NCBI GenBank assembly: GCA_964620605.1
Contig: CAZUHQ010000002.1
Location: forward strand, 1-64,000
Length of the DNA stretch: 64,000 nucleotides
DNA from: Thalassotalea_E sp964620605
Lineage (GTDB): Bacteria; Pseudomonadota; Gammaproteobacteria; Enterobacterales; Alteromonadaceae
Reading direction: 5' to 3'
The translations under genes and the position numbers were made by a program. This document shows positions 34,290 to 43,038 of this stretch, one piece after another (the first letter of the stretch is position 1; the number at the start of each line of letters is the position of its first letter). A model generated the notes under the pieces. The model ran no database searches. It had not been told where the DNA came from and saw only the letters and a program-made list of their open reading frames with translations.

Positions 34290-34310
34290 TATCTGACACA
34301 CACATAGTGC

Positions 34311-34339
34311 TTGCCTTTACTGGCTATTTTCCCTACAAT
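34311..34339 (+). promoter_or_regulatory. Promoter of the rpsF-priB-rpsR-rplI operon
   Basis: TTGCCT (34311-34316), 17 bp, TACAAT (34334-34339), followed by a GC-rich ACGCGACC discriminator, as expected for a growth-rate-controlled ribosomal promoter. Confidence 0.75.
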
Positions 34340-34433
34340 ACGCGACCTTAATTCAGCCTGAACTTTTTGTTCCTTGCCTCAATACTGGTGTTGGCTGAGC
34401 CAGATAAGAGGCTACAACCGTAAGGAGCTCGTA

Positions 34434-34847
34434 ATGCGTCATTACGAAATCGTATTTATGGTTCACCCTGATCAGAGTGAACAAGTACCTGGCATGATCC
34501 AGCGCTACACTGACTTGATCAATGCTGCTGAAGGCAAAATCCACCGTCTAGAAGACTGGGGTCGTCGTCAATTAGCATACCCAATCAATAAATTGCACAA
34601 AGCACACTATGTTTTAATGAACGTAGAAGCGCCTCAATCAGTTATTGATGAATTAGAAACTTCTTTCCGTTATAACGATGTTGTTATTCGTAACATGATC
34701 ATGCGCACTAAAGACGCAGTCACTGAAGCATCACCTATGGCTGCTGCTAAAGATGAACGTCGTGAAGAGCGCCGCGAAGTTAAGAAAGAGGTTACTGAAG
34801 CTCCAAAAGCAGCTGAAACTACTGAAGAAGCTGCAAGCGAAGAATAA
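34434..34847 (+). CDS. rpsF: Ribosomal protein S6
   Basis: Small-subunit protein S6, which binds 16S rRNA together with S18. The 137-residue product begins MRHYEIVFMVHPDQSEQVPG, with the conserved KIHRLEDWGRRQLAYPINK, and ends in a Glu-rich tail as in other gammaproteobacteria. A longer frame opens at 34374, but AAGGAG at 34423 region sits 6 nt before the ATG at 34434 and this start matches the family. Confidence 0.97.
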   Translation: MRHYEIVFMVHPDQSEQVPGMIQRYTDLINAAEGKIHRLEDWGRRQLAYPINKLHKAHYVLMNVEAPQSVIDELETSFRYNDVVIRNMIMRTKDAVTEASPMAAAKDERREERREVKKEVTEAPKAAETTEEAASEE

Positions 34848-34854
34848 GTGATCT

Positions 34855-35160
34855 GTGGTAACTAATTGCCTTGTATTAGTTGGAGTTGTGGCAAAAACGC
34901 CAAAATTTTCAACTAGCCCAGCAGGTATCGAGCACTGTCAGTTCTCCATCGACCATCAGTCGATACAAAACGAAGCAGGCATGAACAGACAAGCGTTTGT
35001 TCGGATACAAGTAGTGGCAACAAGTGAATTATCACAATTAACTCGTGAATTAATTGTTGGCAGTAATATCAAAGTGACCGGTTTTATTAATCGTCACGAA
35101 TCGAGAAACGGTAACCCTTTACTCATATTACATGCCCAACAAATTGAAATGATTAATTAG
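34855..35160 (+). CDS. priB: PriB, primosomal replication protein N
   Basis: Single-stranded DNA-binding OB-fold protein that stabilises PriA-DNA in replication restart. The 101-residue product shows VLVGVVAKTPKFSTSPAGIEHCQF and the closing NGNPLLILHAQQIEMIN. It starts with GTG at 34855, 7 bp after rpsF. Its place between rpsF and rpsR is diagnostic. Confidence 0.93.
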   Translation: MVTNCLVLVGVVAKTPKFSTSPAGIEHCQFSIDHQSIQNEAGMNRQAFVRIQVVATSELSQLTRELIVGSNIKVTGFINRHESRNGNPLLILHAQQIEMIN

Positions 35161-35210
35161 TATTTATGAACGATTGAATCGGTAATAAATACAAAAATTA
35201 GGAGAAATCC

Positions 35211-35438
35211 ATGTCTCGTTTTTTTAGACGTCGTAAGTTCTGCCGCTTCACAGCGGAAGGCGCTAGCGAAATCGATTACAAAGATATCGCTACGTTGAAA
35301 AACTATATCACTGAAAGTGGTAAAATCGTTCCTAGCCGTATTACTGGTACTGCTGCTAAATATCAACGTCAACTTGGTCGTGCGATCAAGCGTGCTCGTT
35401 ATTTAGCATTATTACCATATACAGATTTACACAAGTAA
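35211..35438 (+). CDS. rpsR: Ribosomal protein S18
   Basis: Small-subunit protein S18 (75 residues), partner of S6. The sequence MSRFFRRRKFCRFTAEG and the tail RAIKRARYLALLPYTD are family hallmarks. AGGAGA precedes the ATG at a good distance. rplI follows after 17 bp. Confidence 0.98.
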   Translation: MSRFFRRRKFCRFTAEGASEIDYKDIATLKNYITESGKIVPSRITGTAAKYQRQLGRAIKRARYLALLPYTDLHK

Positions 35439-35455
35439 CCTAAGGGGATTTCAAA

Positions 35456-35908
35456 ATGGAAGTAATACTTCTTGATAAAATCGCCAAATTAGGCGGCCTT
35501 GGTGACAAGGTAACAGTTAAGTCTGGTTATGCGCGTAACTTCTTATTACCACAAGGTAAAGCAGTATTTGCCTCTAAAGCAAACGTTGAGCATTTTGAAG
35601 CTCGTCGTGCTGATTTAGAAAAGCAATTAGCTGAAGCATTAAGTGCTGCAGAAGCAAAAGCGGCTAAAATCGTTGAATTAGCAGAAGTTACTATCGCTTC
35701 ATCTGCGGGTGAAGAAGGTAAGTTATTTGGTTCTGTTGGTACTAAAGATATCGCTGATGCAATTACTGAAGCTGGCGTTGAAATGACTAAAGCTCAAGTA
35801 CGTATGCCATTAGGTACTATTCGTGAAACAGGTGAATTTGATATTACACTTCACTTACACAACGATGTAGATACTAGCATTAAAGTTATTGTTATCGCTG
35901 AAGCTTAA
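35456..35908 (+). CDS. rplI: Ribosomal protein L9
   Basis: Large-subunit protein L9 (150 residues), with the N-terminal rRNA-binding domain MEVILLDKIAKLGGLGDKV, the GYARNFLLPQGKAVFA signature, a long connecting helix and a C-terminal domain with GKLFGSVGTKDIADAI. AAGGGG lies before the ATG. It closes the operon before a strong terminator. Confidence 0.98.
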   Translation: MEVILLDKIAKLGGLGDKVTVKSGYARNFLLPQGKAVFASKANVEHFEARRADLEKQLAEALSAAEAKAAKIVELAEVTIASSAGEEGKLFGSVGTKDIADAITEAGVEMTKAQVRMPLGTIRETGEFDITLHLHNDVDTSIKVIVIAEA

Positions 35909-35932
35909 TTAGCATTAGCTAAGCGCATTATA

Positions 35933-35967
35933 AAACACCGTAACTTTTTAAGTTGCGGTGTTTTTTT
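35933..35967 (+). terminator. Intrinsic terminator after rplI
   Basis: AACACCGTAACTT pairs with AAGTTGCGGTGTT (one G-T wobble) and is followed by a run of seven T. Confidence 0.92.
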
Positions 35968-36016
35968 ATGTGCAGTATAGCGAAATTGCAGGAGCATAAT
36001 TTCGCATATGTGAAAA
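35968..36016 (+). repeat. Post-terminator repeat, copy B
   Basis: Directly behind the rplI terminator: GCAGTATAGCG, then an 8 bp inverted repeat GCGAAATT (35980-35987) / AATTTCGC (35998-36005), then CATATGTGAAAAT. The outer parts match copy A behind the zapE terminator (7966-8020) while the stem sequence differs. Confidence 0.6.
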
Positions 36017-36088
36017 TGTATTTTCTCTGTAGATTTTTGCCGATTAGTCTACACTCAATGCTACGTTTGCTAACAATAAAAATACCTT

Positions 36089-37741
36089 ATGGCTTCTTCG
36101 GCGGGTCAAGTTAAAAAACAGCTGTTTATCTTAGTTTTACAAATATTGCTGGTGATGCTGTGCGGGGGTTTCTTGTCCTGGCTTTTGGTGATGCAGTTAA
36201 AGGATAGCCAATTACTTGCTTTGGTAACGTTAAGCCTTTGGATTTTCGCCGCCGCATTGATAGTAACATTGGCCAGGCGTTGTCAAATTGCCTTAAATAA
36301 TATATTACAGCCGCTCTCGCAACTGGAGTCCTGGGCGGAGCAATCGAAAGTCTACGGACAATATCAAGCTCTGCTGTTAAGTGACAACTTAGTTAATCAC
36401 ACAGTTAATCAAATGCTAAACCAGCTGGAACAGGCAAATTATTCAGATAGCCTGTTTGAGGTGGCATTGCGCAGCAATCTGCTACTCGATAAACAAACTG
36501 GGGTTGGGAATCGCGAATTTTTTAACAGTCGCTTGGAAGCTTTGTTAAAAGAAGAGGATATTCAGGGCGCTGTGTATTTTATCCAGTTCAACGGTTTTGA
36601 TGTGATCCACAGCCTTTACGGTGATAAGCAAGTTAATAATTTACTCGATACTGCGATTGCAAATATTAAACTGCGGCTAAAGCACTTAAGCCATTATTAC
36701 CTTGCTAGGCGCAGTGAATTTGAACTGGCGCTGATTACTCCTGGCGTGTTTATCACTGAATCGGAGAAACTGGCGGATAAACTATTGGCCAGTTTGTCTG
36801 CATTACCTTTGCCGGTAGGAGTTAATCACGACGAGTTTGTTCATATCGGGGTTAGCTATTTTTCTCACGCGGAAAACTCTTATTTGATCAAATCTGAAGC
36901 GGATATGGCGCTGAGATCGGCACAATTACACGGACCGTCCCAGTGGTTTATCTTTGAACCTGGCGAAGTGGAAAATGTCAGGGCGAAAGGCTCGCTGCAA
37001 TGGCGAACTTTTCTGACCAAGGCGGTCAGTAACAATGCTTTTGTGGTGTTTTTCCAGCCGGTGATCGCCAAAGACAGTGTGCATATTTTGCATCATGAAG
37101 TGTTATCGAAAGTGCGAGATAGTGATGGTAGCTTGATCAGTGCCCGGGTATTTCTGCCGATGGCGAAACAATGTGGTTTGTCGAAAACCATAGATCTCTT
37201 AGTGCTGGAGCAGGTATGTAAAATCTTGTTATACGATAAAAATCAGCAAGATAATTGCAGTTTAAATTTTGCTATCGAGTCGTTATTGGCGAAAGACTTT
37301 AAAAGCGAGTTAATGAAAATTTTACAGCGCTATCAAGGTCTGGCGTCAAAACTGATCATAGAGATCAGCGAATATCATCTCGCCAATCACCTGCATGAGC
37401 TTAAGGCGGTGATAGAATCACTACATCAGTTAGGCGTCAAGCTATTGGTGGATAAAGTCGGGCAATATGTCGAAAATGCCCATTATTTAAAATCTTGTCC
37501 AATTAGCTACATTAAGCTGCATCGCAGTATTGTTTTGAATATTCACCTAAAACCGGAAAATCAGATCTTTGTCCAAAGCCTGCAAACCATGTGTGCAGCG
37601 AATCAGGTAGATGTTTATGCCTTAGGAGTTGAGAGTAATGAAGAGTGGCAGATGTTGCTTAAGCTCGGCGTCAGCGGCGGACAAGGGCATTTTTTTACCG
37701 AGCCGGTAGCCCAGGTGGCAAGGGCCATTCATCTGCCCTGA
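36089..37741 (+). CDS. CsrD/MshH-like protein with degenerate GGDEF and EAL domains
   Basis: A 550-residue inner-membrane protein: two transmembrane segments (about 10-30 and 38-56) around a short periplasmic loop, a linker, a GGDEF-like domain (about 125-285) whose active site reads RRSEF, and an EAL-like domain (about 300-545) whose EAL is HEVLSKV. Both sites are degenerate, as in E. coli CsrD and Vibrio MshH, which promote RNase E-dependent decay of Csr small RNAs rather than turning over c-di-GMP. Its place just upstream of the MSHA genes matches Vibrio mshH. The last 47 bp overlap the convergent desulfhydrase gene. Confidence 0.85.
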   Translation: MASSAGQVKKQLFILVLQILLVMLCGGFLSWLLVMQLKDSQLLALVTLSLWIFAAALIVTLARRCQIALNNILQPLSQLESWAEQSKVYGQYQALLLSDNLVNHTVNQMLNQLEQANYSDSLFEVALRSNLLLDKQTGVGNREFFNSRLEALLKEEDIQGAVYFIQFNGFDVIHSLYGDKQVNNLLDTAIANIKLRLKHLSHYYLARRSEFELALITPGVFITESEKLADKLLASLSALPLPVGVNHDEFVHIGVSYFSHAENSYLIKSEADMALRSAQLHGPSQWFIFEPGEVENVRAKGSLQWRTFLTKAVSNNAFVVFFQPVIAKDSVHILHHEVLSKVRDSDGSLISARVFLPMAKQCGLSKTIDLLVLEQVCKILLYDKNQQDNCSLNFAIESLLAKDFKSELMKILQRYQGLASKLIIEISEYHLANHLHELKAVIESLHQLGVKLLVDKVGQYVENAHYLKSCPISYIKLHRSIVLNIHLKPENQIFVQSLQTMCAANQVDVYALGVESNEEWQMLLKLGVSGGQGHFFTEPVAQVARAIHLP

Positions 37742-38636
37742 TTTTATTTTGCTCTCTGAGCCCCGCCAACCCTTGCAAACCGCCGGTATGGAGCAAGACG
37801 ATTCTGTGTCCTGGCTCAAAAGCGTTTTTGTTAATTAAATCCAGCAGCGCCAATATCATTTTTCCTGAATATATCGGCTCAAACGGCACGCCAGTGAGCT
37901 CACTAAAAGCTTTTAAATCGGTTAGGTTCTGTGGAGAAAACTTTGCATAGCCACCGTAGTGATATTGAGTTAACAGTTGCCAGTTATCGTGGCTGTTAGC
38001 AGCACAGGTTAATTGTTTGACCTGCTCGATTAAATGTTCCGCCTGTTTTAATACCGCAATGCCGAGTATTTGGTGCTGGTTGCTATCTCCAATAATTAAC
38101 CCTGACAAAGTACCGGCACTGCCTACCGGGGTTAGCAAAGTGTCATATTGGGTTTGGCTGTTGAGTTCCTGGCAAACTTCTGCAACGCCGGGCAGGGCTA
38201 ACTGATTGCTACCGCCTTCCGGCACGATAAAATATTCAGGATAGATTTGCTGCAGTTCGGTTAAATAATTCCTATCATAACGCTGGCGGTAGCTGTTTCG
38301 ATCGACAAATATTAACTGCATGCCCCATTTTTGCGCTGCGCTTAAGGTTGCATTATTGGCATAGTGAGGCTCACCTCTAATAATCCCCAGGGTCTTAAAG
38401 CCATAATAGTGTCCGGCATAGGCGAGGGCGTGAATATGGTTTGAGTAACCGCCGCCAAAACTTAATATTCCGCGATAATTTTCTTGTTTTAGCTGCTCGA
38501 TATTATATTTGAGCTTGCGCCATTTGTTGCCAGAAATGATCGGGTGGAGCAAATCATCCCGTTTGATTTTAACGTTTAACTGATGCTGTTCAAATAACGG
38601 GTGCTTGAGGCGTTGTAATGGCGAATAATTACTCAT
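37695..38636 (-). CDS. D-cysteine desulfhydrase / ACC deaminase family PLP enzyme
   Basis: A 313-residue fold-type II PLP enzyme. The lysine motif SGNKWRKLKYNIEQLK, FGGGYSNHIHALAYAG (phosphate contact) and TPVGSAGTLSGLI are those of the D-cysteine desulfhydrase/1-aminocyclopropane-1-carboxylate deaminase group. The exact substrate cannot be set from sequence alone; D-cysteine degradation is the more likely role in a marine bacterium. It is inserted between the mshH-like gene and mshI, reads against both, and its 3' end overlaps the mshH-like gene by 47 bp. Confidence 0.85.
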   Translation of the reverse strand: MSNYSPLQRLKHPLFEQHQLNVKIKRDDLLHPIISGNKWRKLKYNIEQLKQENYRGILSFGGGYSNHIHALAYAGHYYGFKTLGIIRGEPHYANNATLSAAQKWGMQLIFVDRNSYRQRYDRNYLTELQQIYPEYFIVPEGGSNQLALPGVAEVCQELNSQTQYDTLLTPVGSAGTLSGLIIGDSNQHQILGIAVLKQAEHLIEQVKQLTCAANSHDNWQLLTQYHYGGYAKFSPQNLTDLKAFSELTGVPFEPIYSGKMILALLDLINKNAFEPGHRIVLLHTGGLQGLAGLREQNKIRADEWPLPPGLPAR

Positions 38637-38756
38637 AGTGCTGGGTATTATATCAAGTTTGTTGCAGTAAATGCCTTAAAAAACTTGCGGATATAATGGA
38701 AACAAGGATAATGAAACTAAGGCAAATATTGCTAAATCTAATAATAATATTGATAA

Positions 38757-39656
38757 ATGACAATTATTAACCGGCTAAGTCAACTATTTTCTAAAACCGA
38801 GTCTGCTGATGTTATTGGCGTGAGTTTACGACAACAAGACCTCGGTTTCTGTATCGTTTCTGCCGAAAAACCGACTTTTTGTGGCAAGCAGCTGGTCGTT
38901 GATGGTCAATACCTTGATGTCTTTAATCACCTCACTAAAGAGCACGATGCCTCAGGCAATTGTCATCTGGTGCTGTCAGCAAAAAATAACCAGGTAGTGC
39001 AAATTGATAAGCCCCAGGTGCCCGATGAAGAAATTAACGCCGCGGTAAAATGGCAGATTAAGGACTTAGTCAGCATAGCACCTGACGATATGATAGTGGA
39101 TTATTATGAAGCGCCATATCTGGCGAGCGGCGTTGAAAAAATTAATGTCGTTTGCGCTAATAAGCATGAGCTTAGCCAGTATGTTGAACATCTTAATCAG
39201 CATCATTTAACCGTTAAAACCATTACCATCGAAGAATTTGCCTTTGCCAGCTTAATGCCGATACAAAGTGACGCGCGTTTAATGGTGTGCAAGCAGCCGG
39301 GTGAAGACATGCTGGTGTTGATCATCAAAGATGGTAGTTTGTATTTTTATCGGCGACTTCGGGGGCTAGAGCGCATCGAAGAAAAATCTCAGGATGACTT
39401 GGCGTTGGTTGTCGACTCTCTAAGTCTGGAAATTCAGCGTTCAACCGATTACTTTGAACGCCAGTTAAAGCAGGCACCTATTCGTTCGATAGAAGTATTG
39501 GTGCCGATGGAAAACGAAGCTTACCTGGCACGGTGCTTGGCGGAAAACACCAATGTAGCGGTCAACCTGTTTACCATGCCGCAGGGATTTGAAGAACAAA
39601 GGGAACATGCGGTCTGTATTGGCGTAACTAGGTTGCATCATCAGGTGGAGCAATAA
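38757..39656 (+). CDS. mshI: MshI, PilM-like MSHA biogenesis protein
   Basis: Cytoplasmic actin-like PilM homologue (299 residues) of the MSHA pilus alignment complex. Visible family traits are the N-terminal IGVSLRQQDLGFCIV, AAVKWQIKDLVSIAPDDMIVDYYEAP and the C-terminal ERQLKQAPIRSIEVLVP. It should bind the N-terminus of the PilN-like protein encoded next (2 bp gap). The ribosome-binding site is weak. It is the first gene of the assembly half of the cluster; the 120 bp upstream are shared with the divergent desulfhydrase gene. Confidence 0.88.
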   Translation: MTIINRLSQLFSKTESADVIGVSLRQQDLGFCIVSAEKPTFCGKQLVVDGQYLDVFNHLTKEHDASGNCHLVLSAKNNQVVQIDKPQVPDEEINAAVKWQIKDLVSIAPDDMIVDYYEAPYLASGVEKINVVCANKHELSQYVEHLNQHHLTVKTITIEEFAFASLMPIQSDARLMVCKQPGEDMLVLIIKDGSLYFYRRLRGLERIEEKSQDDLALVVDSLSLEIQRSTDYFERQLKQAPIRSIEVLVPMENEAYLARCLAENTNVAVNLFTMPQGFEEQREHAVCIGVTRLHHQVEQ

Positions 39657-39658
39657 TC

Positions 39659-40264
39659 ATGCAAAAATTAACCATTAATTTAATGCAGGATGAATTGCTG
39701 GTTAAACAGCCGCTATGGACGTTATCTCGGGTGTTTTTGCTGTGGGGACTGGTTGCTTTGGTCATGGTGGGCTGGGCGGTGACCTCTCAGTTGCAAGTGA
39801 ACCAGTTAAAACAGACAACAGCACAACTAGCGCAGCAAAAACAACAAATTGCCAGTCACCAGGCGCAACTGGAAAAACAAGTAGCGAATAATCAGGCGGA
39901 TCCGTTATTGCAGGAAAAGTTGGCAACGGTGAAATTATTGCTTGCCAATAAAAAGAAGCTGCATCGGCAGTTAACAAATGTTGCATCAACCTATGCGGCC
40001 GGTTTTTCTCAGGCGATGACGGAATTGTCAGAACTTCACCATAGCGATATTAGCTTACAGCAGGTAAAAATTGATCGGGATAAGTTATTATTTTCCGGCC
40101 TGGCGCGTCAGCCGGATGCGGTGCCGCAGTGGCTGGCAGGATTTGAAAATTCAACTTTTCTTGCCGGGCAATCTTTTAGCCATTTTCGTTTAGCCGAAAC
40201 CGAACAGCAGTTGACCTCATTTACCGTCAGCTCCAGCGTGCAATTAGTGCAAAGTGAGGATTGA
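39659..40264 (+). CDS. PilN-like MSHA biogenesis protein (MshI2-type)
   Basis: A 201-residue bitopic inner-membrane protein. The N-terminus MQKLTINLMQDELLVKQPLW contains the PilN-like INLM motif that docks onto PilM/MshI; a transmembrane segment (about 26-44) and a coiled coil (about 48-100) follow, then a small ferredoxin-like domain. It sits between mshI and mshJ, with stop and start codons of mshJ one base apart. Confidence 0.82.
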   Translation: MQKLTINLMQDELLVKQPLWTLSRVFLLWGLVALVMVGWAVTSQLQVNQLKQTTAQLAQQKQQIASHQAQLEKQVANNQADPLLQEKLATVKLLLANKKKLHRQLTNVASTYAAGFSQAMTELSELHHSDISLQQVKIDRDKLLFSGLARQPDAVPQWLAGFENSTFLAGQSFSHFRLAETEQQLTSFTVSSSVQLVQSED

Positions 40265-40265
40265 G

Positions 40266-40988
40266 ATGAAAGCGAGCTGGCAACAATATTGTGCAAAATT
40301 TTTAGCGATCACGCCAAGAGAGCAGTATCTGATTTTGTTCACCGGCCTGGTAGTAATCGCCTTTGGCATTTTTTCCTTGGTAATTGAAGGTAACTTAACC
40401 CGGATCGACAACGCGCAGCAGCAGGTCAAACAGTTGCGCTCAGAGCACAATTCAATGCAAACTACTATCGGCATTCTTGAGCAGTCATTAGCAAAAAATC
40501 CTAATCAGGCGACCGAGCAGCAAATAGCCCAGTATGAACATAAGCTGGCAGAAGTGGATCAGCAGTTATTATTACTGACCACTGATTTGATTAACCCGAT
40601 ACAAATGCGCTATGCATTAGTCGAACTGCTAAAAACCCAACGCCGGGTTGCACTAGCTTCGTTTGAAGTATTAACAGCTGAAGCCTTATCGTTTAGCGAC
40701 GGTAAATCACAAGTGACAAGCAAGCAACTAGTGGGTGATAGTTCAACTAAGAGTTCGGTTAATAGTTTGAGTGATAGTGAGCAATCACTTACTTTGTATA
40801 AACACGGCATTAAGCTGACCCTTAGTGGTGATTATTTTTCCTTAAGGGACTACCTCAAGCAGTTGGAGCAACTTAAGTGGCGCTTTTTTTGGCAGACCTT
40901 TGATTATCAACTAACGGAATATCCGAAAGGCAAGCTCATTATTGAAATGTACAGTTTAAGTACCAAGAAGGAGTTTGTCGGTGTTTAA
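40266..40988 (+). CDS. mshJ: MshJ, PilO-like MSHA biogenesis protein
   Basis: A 240-residue bitopic protein with a transmembrane segment (about 22-42), a coiled coil (about 45-105) and a PilO-like periplasmic domain, ending KGKLIIEMYSLSTKKEFVGV. A GTG at 40254 is in frame, but TGAGGATTGAG before the ATG at 40266 makes a better start and it lies one base after the previous stop. It should pair with the PilN-like protein to link the cytoplasmic motor with the secretin. Confidence 0.83.
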   Translation: MKASWQQYCAKFLAITPREQYLILFTGLVVIAFGIFSLVIEGNLTRIDNAQQQVKQLRSEHNSMQTTIGILEQSLAKNPNQATEQQIAQYEHKLAEVDQQLLLLTTDLINPIQMRYALVELLKTQRRVALASFEVLTAEALSFSDGKSQVTSKQLVGDSSTKSSVNSLSDSEQSLTLYKHGIKLTLSGDYFSLRDYLKQLEQLKWRFFWQTFDYQLTEYPKGKLIIEMYSLSTKKEFVGV

Positions 40989-41298
40989 GTATGGGGTATT
41001 AGTGTTACTGCTGTTTACTGCTTACGGTTATGGGCAAACCACAGATCCAACTCGGCCATTTGGCAGTACTTTTAAAGGCGATGGTGAACAGGGGGCTAAG
41101 CAAGTCAGCCAATACCTGTTACAGACGATAATCGATAATGGTGAGCATCAAAGAGTGGTGATCAATGGTAAGTTATTGGCCTTGGGAGATCGCATTGGCC
41201 CTTATCAGTTATCAAAGATAAATAGCCAGTCCGTGGTGCTGACCTCACTGGATAATGAATTGACAATGTCACTGTTTTCACCTGTGGTGACGAAATAA
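40981..41298 (+). CDS. mshK: MshK, MSHA biogenesis protein
   Basis: A 105-residue secreted protein with a signal peptide (to about YGYGQ) and TDPTRPFGS, typical of PilP/MshK-type proteins that contact the secretin. The start is GTG at 40981, 7 nt after GAAGGAG (40967-40973); the TTG at 40975 is too close to it. It overlaps mshJ by 8 bp, so translation is coupled. Confidence 0.8.
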   Translation: MFKYGVLVLLLFTAYGYGQTTDPTRPFGSTFKGDGEQGAKQVSQYLLQTIIDNGEHQRVVINGKLLALGDRIGPYQLSKINSQSVVLTSLDNELTMSLFSPVVTK

Positions 41299-41299
41299 A

Positions 41300-42994
41300 A
41301 TGAAAAGAAAAATTGTTATGACCTGTGCCCTAAAATCTACCAGCGTTTGTGCTTTATTGTTGCTAGCGAGTTGCCAATCTGTGCCGCCGCAGCCGACTGT
41401 AATCAAAAATGATCTCGACAAAGCGATTGTCGAGTCACAACAAGCGAGTGCAAAAAAGCCACTGACCAGCTTACCGTCGGCGGTTCAGCAGGAGCTAATG
41501 CAGCAAAACTTTAGCGAAGCAAGACAAGGCTTATTAGCAGAGAAACGCCTGGAAATCGCTGCCAGCCAGGTCGCCGCACCGGCGTTCTTTGCCGCGTTAG
41601 TGGAAGACTCACCCTACAGTGTTGCCGTTCACCCGGATGTTGCCGGTACTATTACTTTAAATTTAAAAGATGTCACCTTAGTTGAATCACTGGAAGTGAT
41701 CGAAAAGCTTTACGGCTATGATATTCAAACTTCTGGCAAAGTGATCAAAGTCTATCCCGCCGGGATCCGCACAGAAACTATTCCGTTAAATTATCTGTTT
41801 ATTAAGCGTTTTGGCAGTTCATCTACCAGCATTAATTCCGGCGGCGTCTCGGAAAATGATCCGAATAACAGCAATAATAATAACCGCAACGGTAGTAACA
41901 ATAACCGTTCGAATAACAATCGCAATAACGGCAATCAAAACAACCAGAATAATCAGAACAGCAATGCCAGCGGCATTAATATTTACACCGAAAATGAATC
42001 GGATTTCTGGAAAGAATTAAAAGAAACTCTGACTTCATTGATCGGCACCGACGGCGGTCGTTCGGTGATTGTCTCACCACAGGCAGGCTTAGTGACGGTT
42101 CGCGCCTTGCCAAATGAAATTGCCTCGGTGAAAAAGTTTATTAATGACACCCAAGATCATTTACGCCGTCAGGTGATTATTGAAGCCAAAATTATGGAAG
42201 TCACCTTAAATGACGATTACCAACAAGGAGTGAAATGGGATCAGGTGCTGGGGCATGCCGGCAGCACAGACTTGACGTTTTCTACCTCAGGCAATATCGC
42301 CGGTAATGTTATTTCATCGGCGATTGGCGGCACGACGGCATTGAACTTTGTTAATGCAGACTTTTCCGGAGTGATTGAATTGTTGCAAACTCAGGGCAAT
42401 GTCCAGGTACTGTCGAGCCCGCGGATAACCGCGACCAATAACCAAAAGGCGGTGATAAAAGTTGGCGAAGATGAATATTTTGTCACTGAAGTTTCCAGCA
42501 CTACTACTACCGGCACGGCAACTACTACCACGCCTGAAGTGCAGTTAACGCCATTTTTCTCAGGTATAGCACTGGACGTTACCCCGCAAATCGATCAAAA
42601 CGGTGAAGTGATCTTGCATATACATCCGTCCGTCACTTTAACTGACGAGCAGGTAAAAACCATACGCCTTGGCAGTGAAGATTTTGCTTTGCCATTGGCG
42701 CAAAGCAGCGTGCGCGAGTCCGATACTATTATCCGTGCTAACTCCGGCGAAATTGTCGTGATTGGTGGTTTAATCGAAACCCGTAAACTTGACAGTGAAT
42801 CAAAAACTCCGCTATTAGGGGATATTCCTGTGGTTGGTGAACTGTTTAAAAGTAAAAGCCAGACCACGCAGAAAAAAGAGTTAGTGATCATGTTAAAGCC
42901 ACAGGTGATTGGGCAGGATACTTGGAAAAACCAGTTAAAAGATGCGCGTAAACTATTGCAGCAATGGTTCCCGGAAGAGCAGCAGTTAGACTAG
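41300..42994 (+). CDS. mshL: MshL, MSHA secretin (outer-membrane channel)
   Basis: Outer-membrane secretin (564 residues) through which the pilus passes. A lipobox (LLLLASC) marks it as a lipoprotein. An STN-type short domain (about 110-155) is followed by an Asn-rich low-complexity tract (about 188-224), an N-domain (VIVSPQAGLVTVRALPNEIA) and the secretin core with VQVLSSPRITATNNQKA, SGEIVVIGGLIETR and the C-terminal KKELVIMLKPQVI. Its ATG lies one base after the mshK stop. Confidence 0.93.
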   Translation: MKRKIVMTCALKSTSVCALLLLASCQSVPPQPTVIKNDLDKAIVESQQASAKKPLTSLPSAVQQELMQQNFSEARQGLLAEKRLEIAASQVAAPAFFAALVEDSPYSVAVHPDVAGTITLNLKDVTLVESLEVIEKLYGYDIQTSGKVIKVYPAGIRTETIPLNYLFIKRFGSSSTSINSGGVSENDPNNSNNNNRNGSNNNRSNNNRNNGNQNNQNNQNSNASGINIYTENESDFWKELKETLTSLIGTDGGRSVIVSPQAGLVTVRALPNEIASVKKFINDTQDHLRRQVIIEAKIMEVTLNDDYQQGVKWDQVLGHAGSTDLTFSTSGNIAGNVISSAIGGTTALNFVNADFSGVIELLQTQGNVQVLSSPRITATNNQKAVIKVGEDEYFVTEVSSTTTTGTATTTTPEVQLTPFFSGIALDVTPQIDQNGEVILHIHPSVTLTDEQVKTIRLGSEDFALPLAQSSVRESDTIIRANSGEIVVIGGLIETRKLDSESKTPLLGDIPVVGELFKSKSQTTQKKELVIMLKPQVIGQDTWKNQLKDARKLLQQWFPEEQQLD

Positions 42995-43038
42995 CAGTCG
43001 ATATCACTTAATGGCTAACAGATAGCATCGGTAAATTT

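Noticed and set aside
34374..34433. N-terminal extension of ribosomal protein S6
   Set aside because: The extension contains the ribosome-binding site of the ATG at 34434 and does not match the family.
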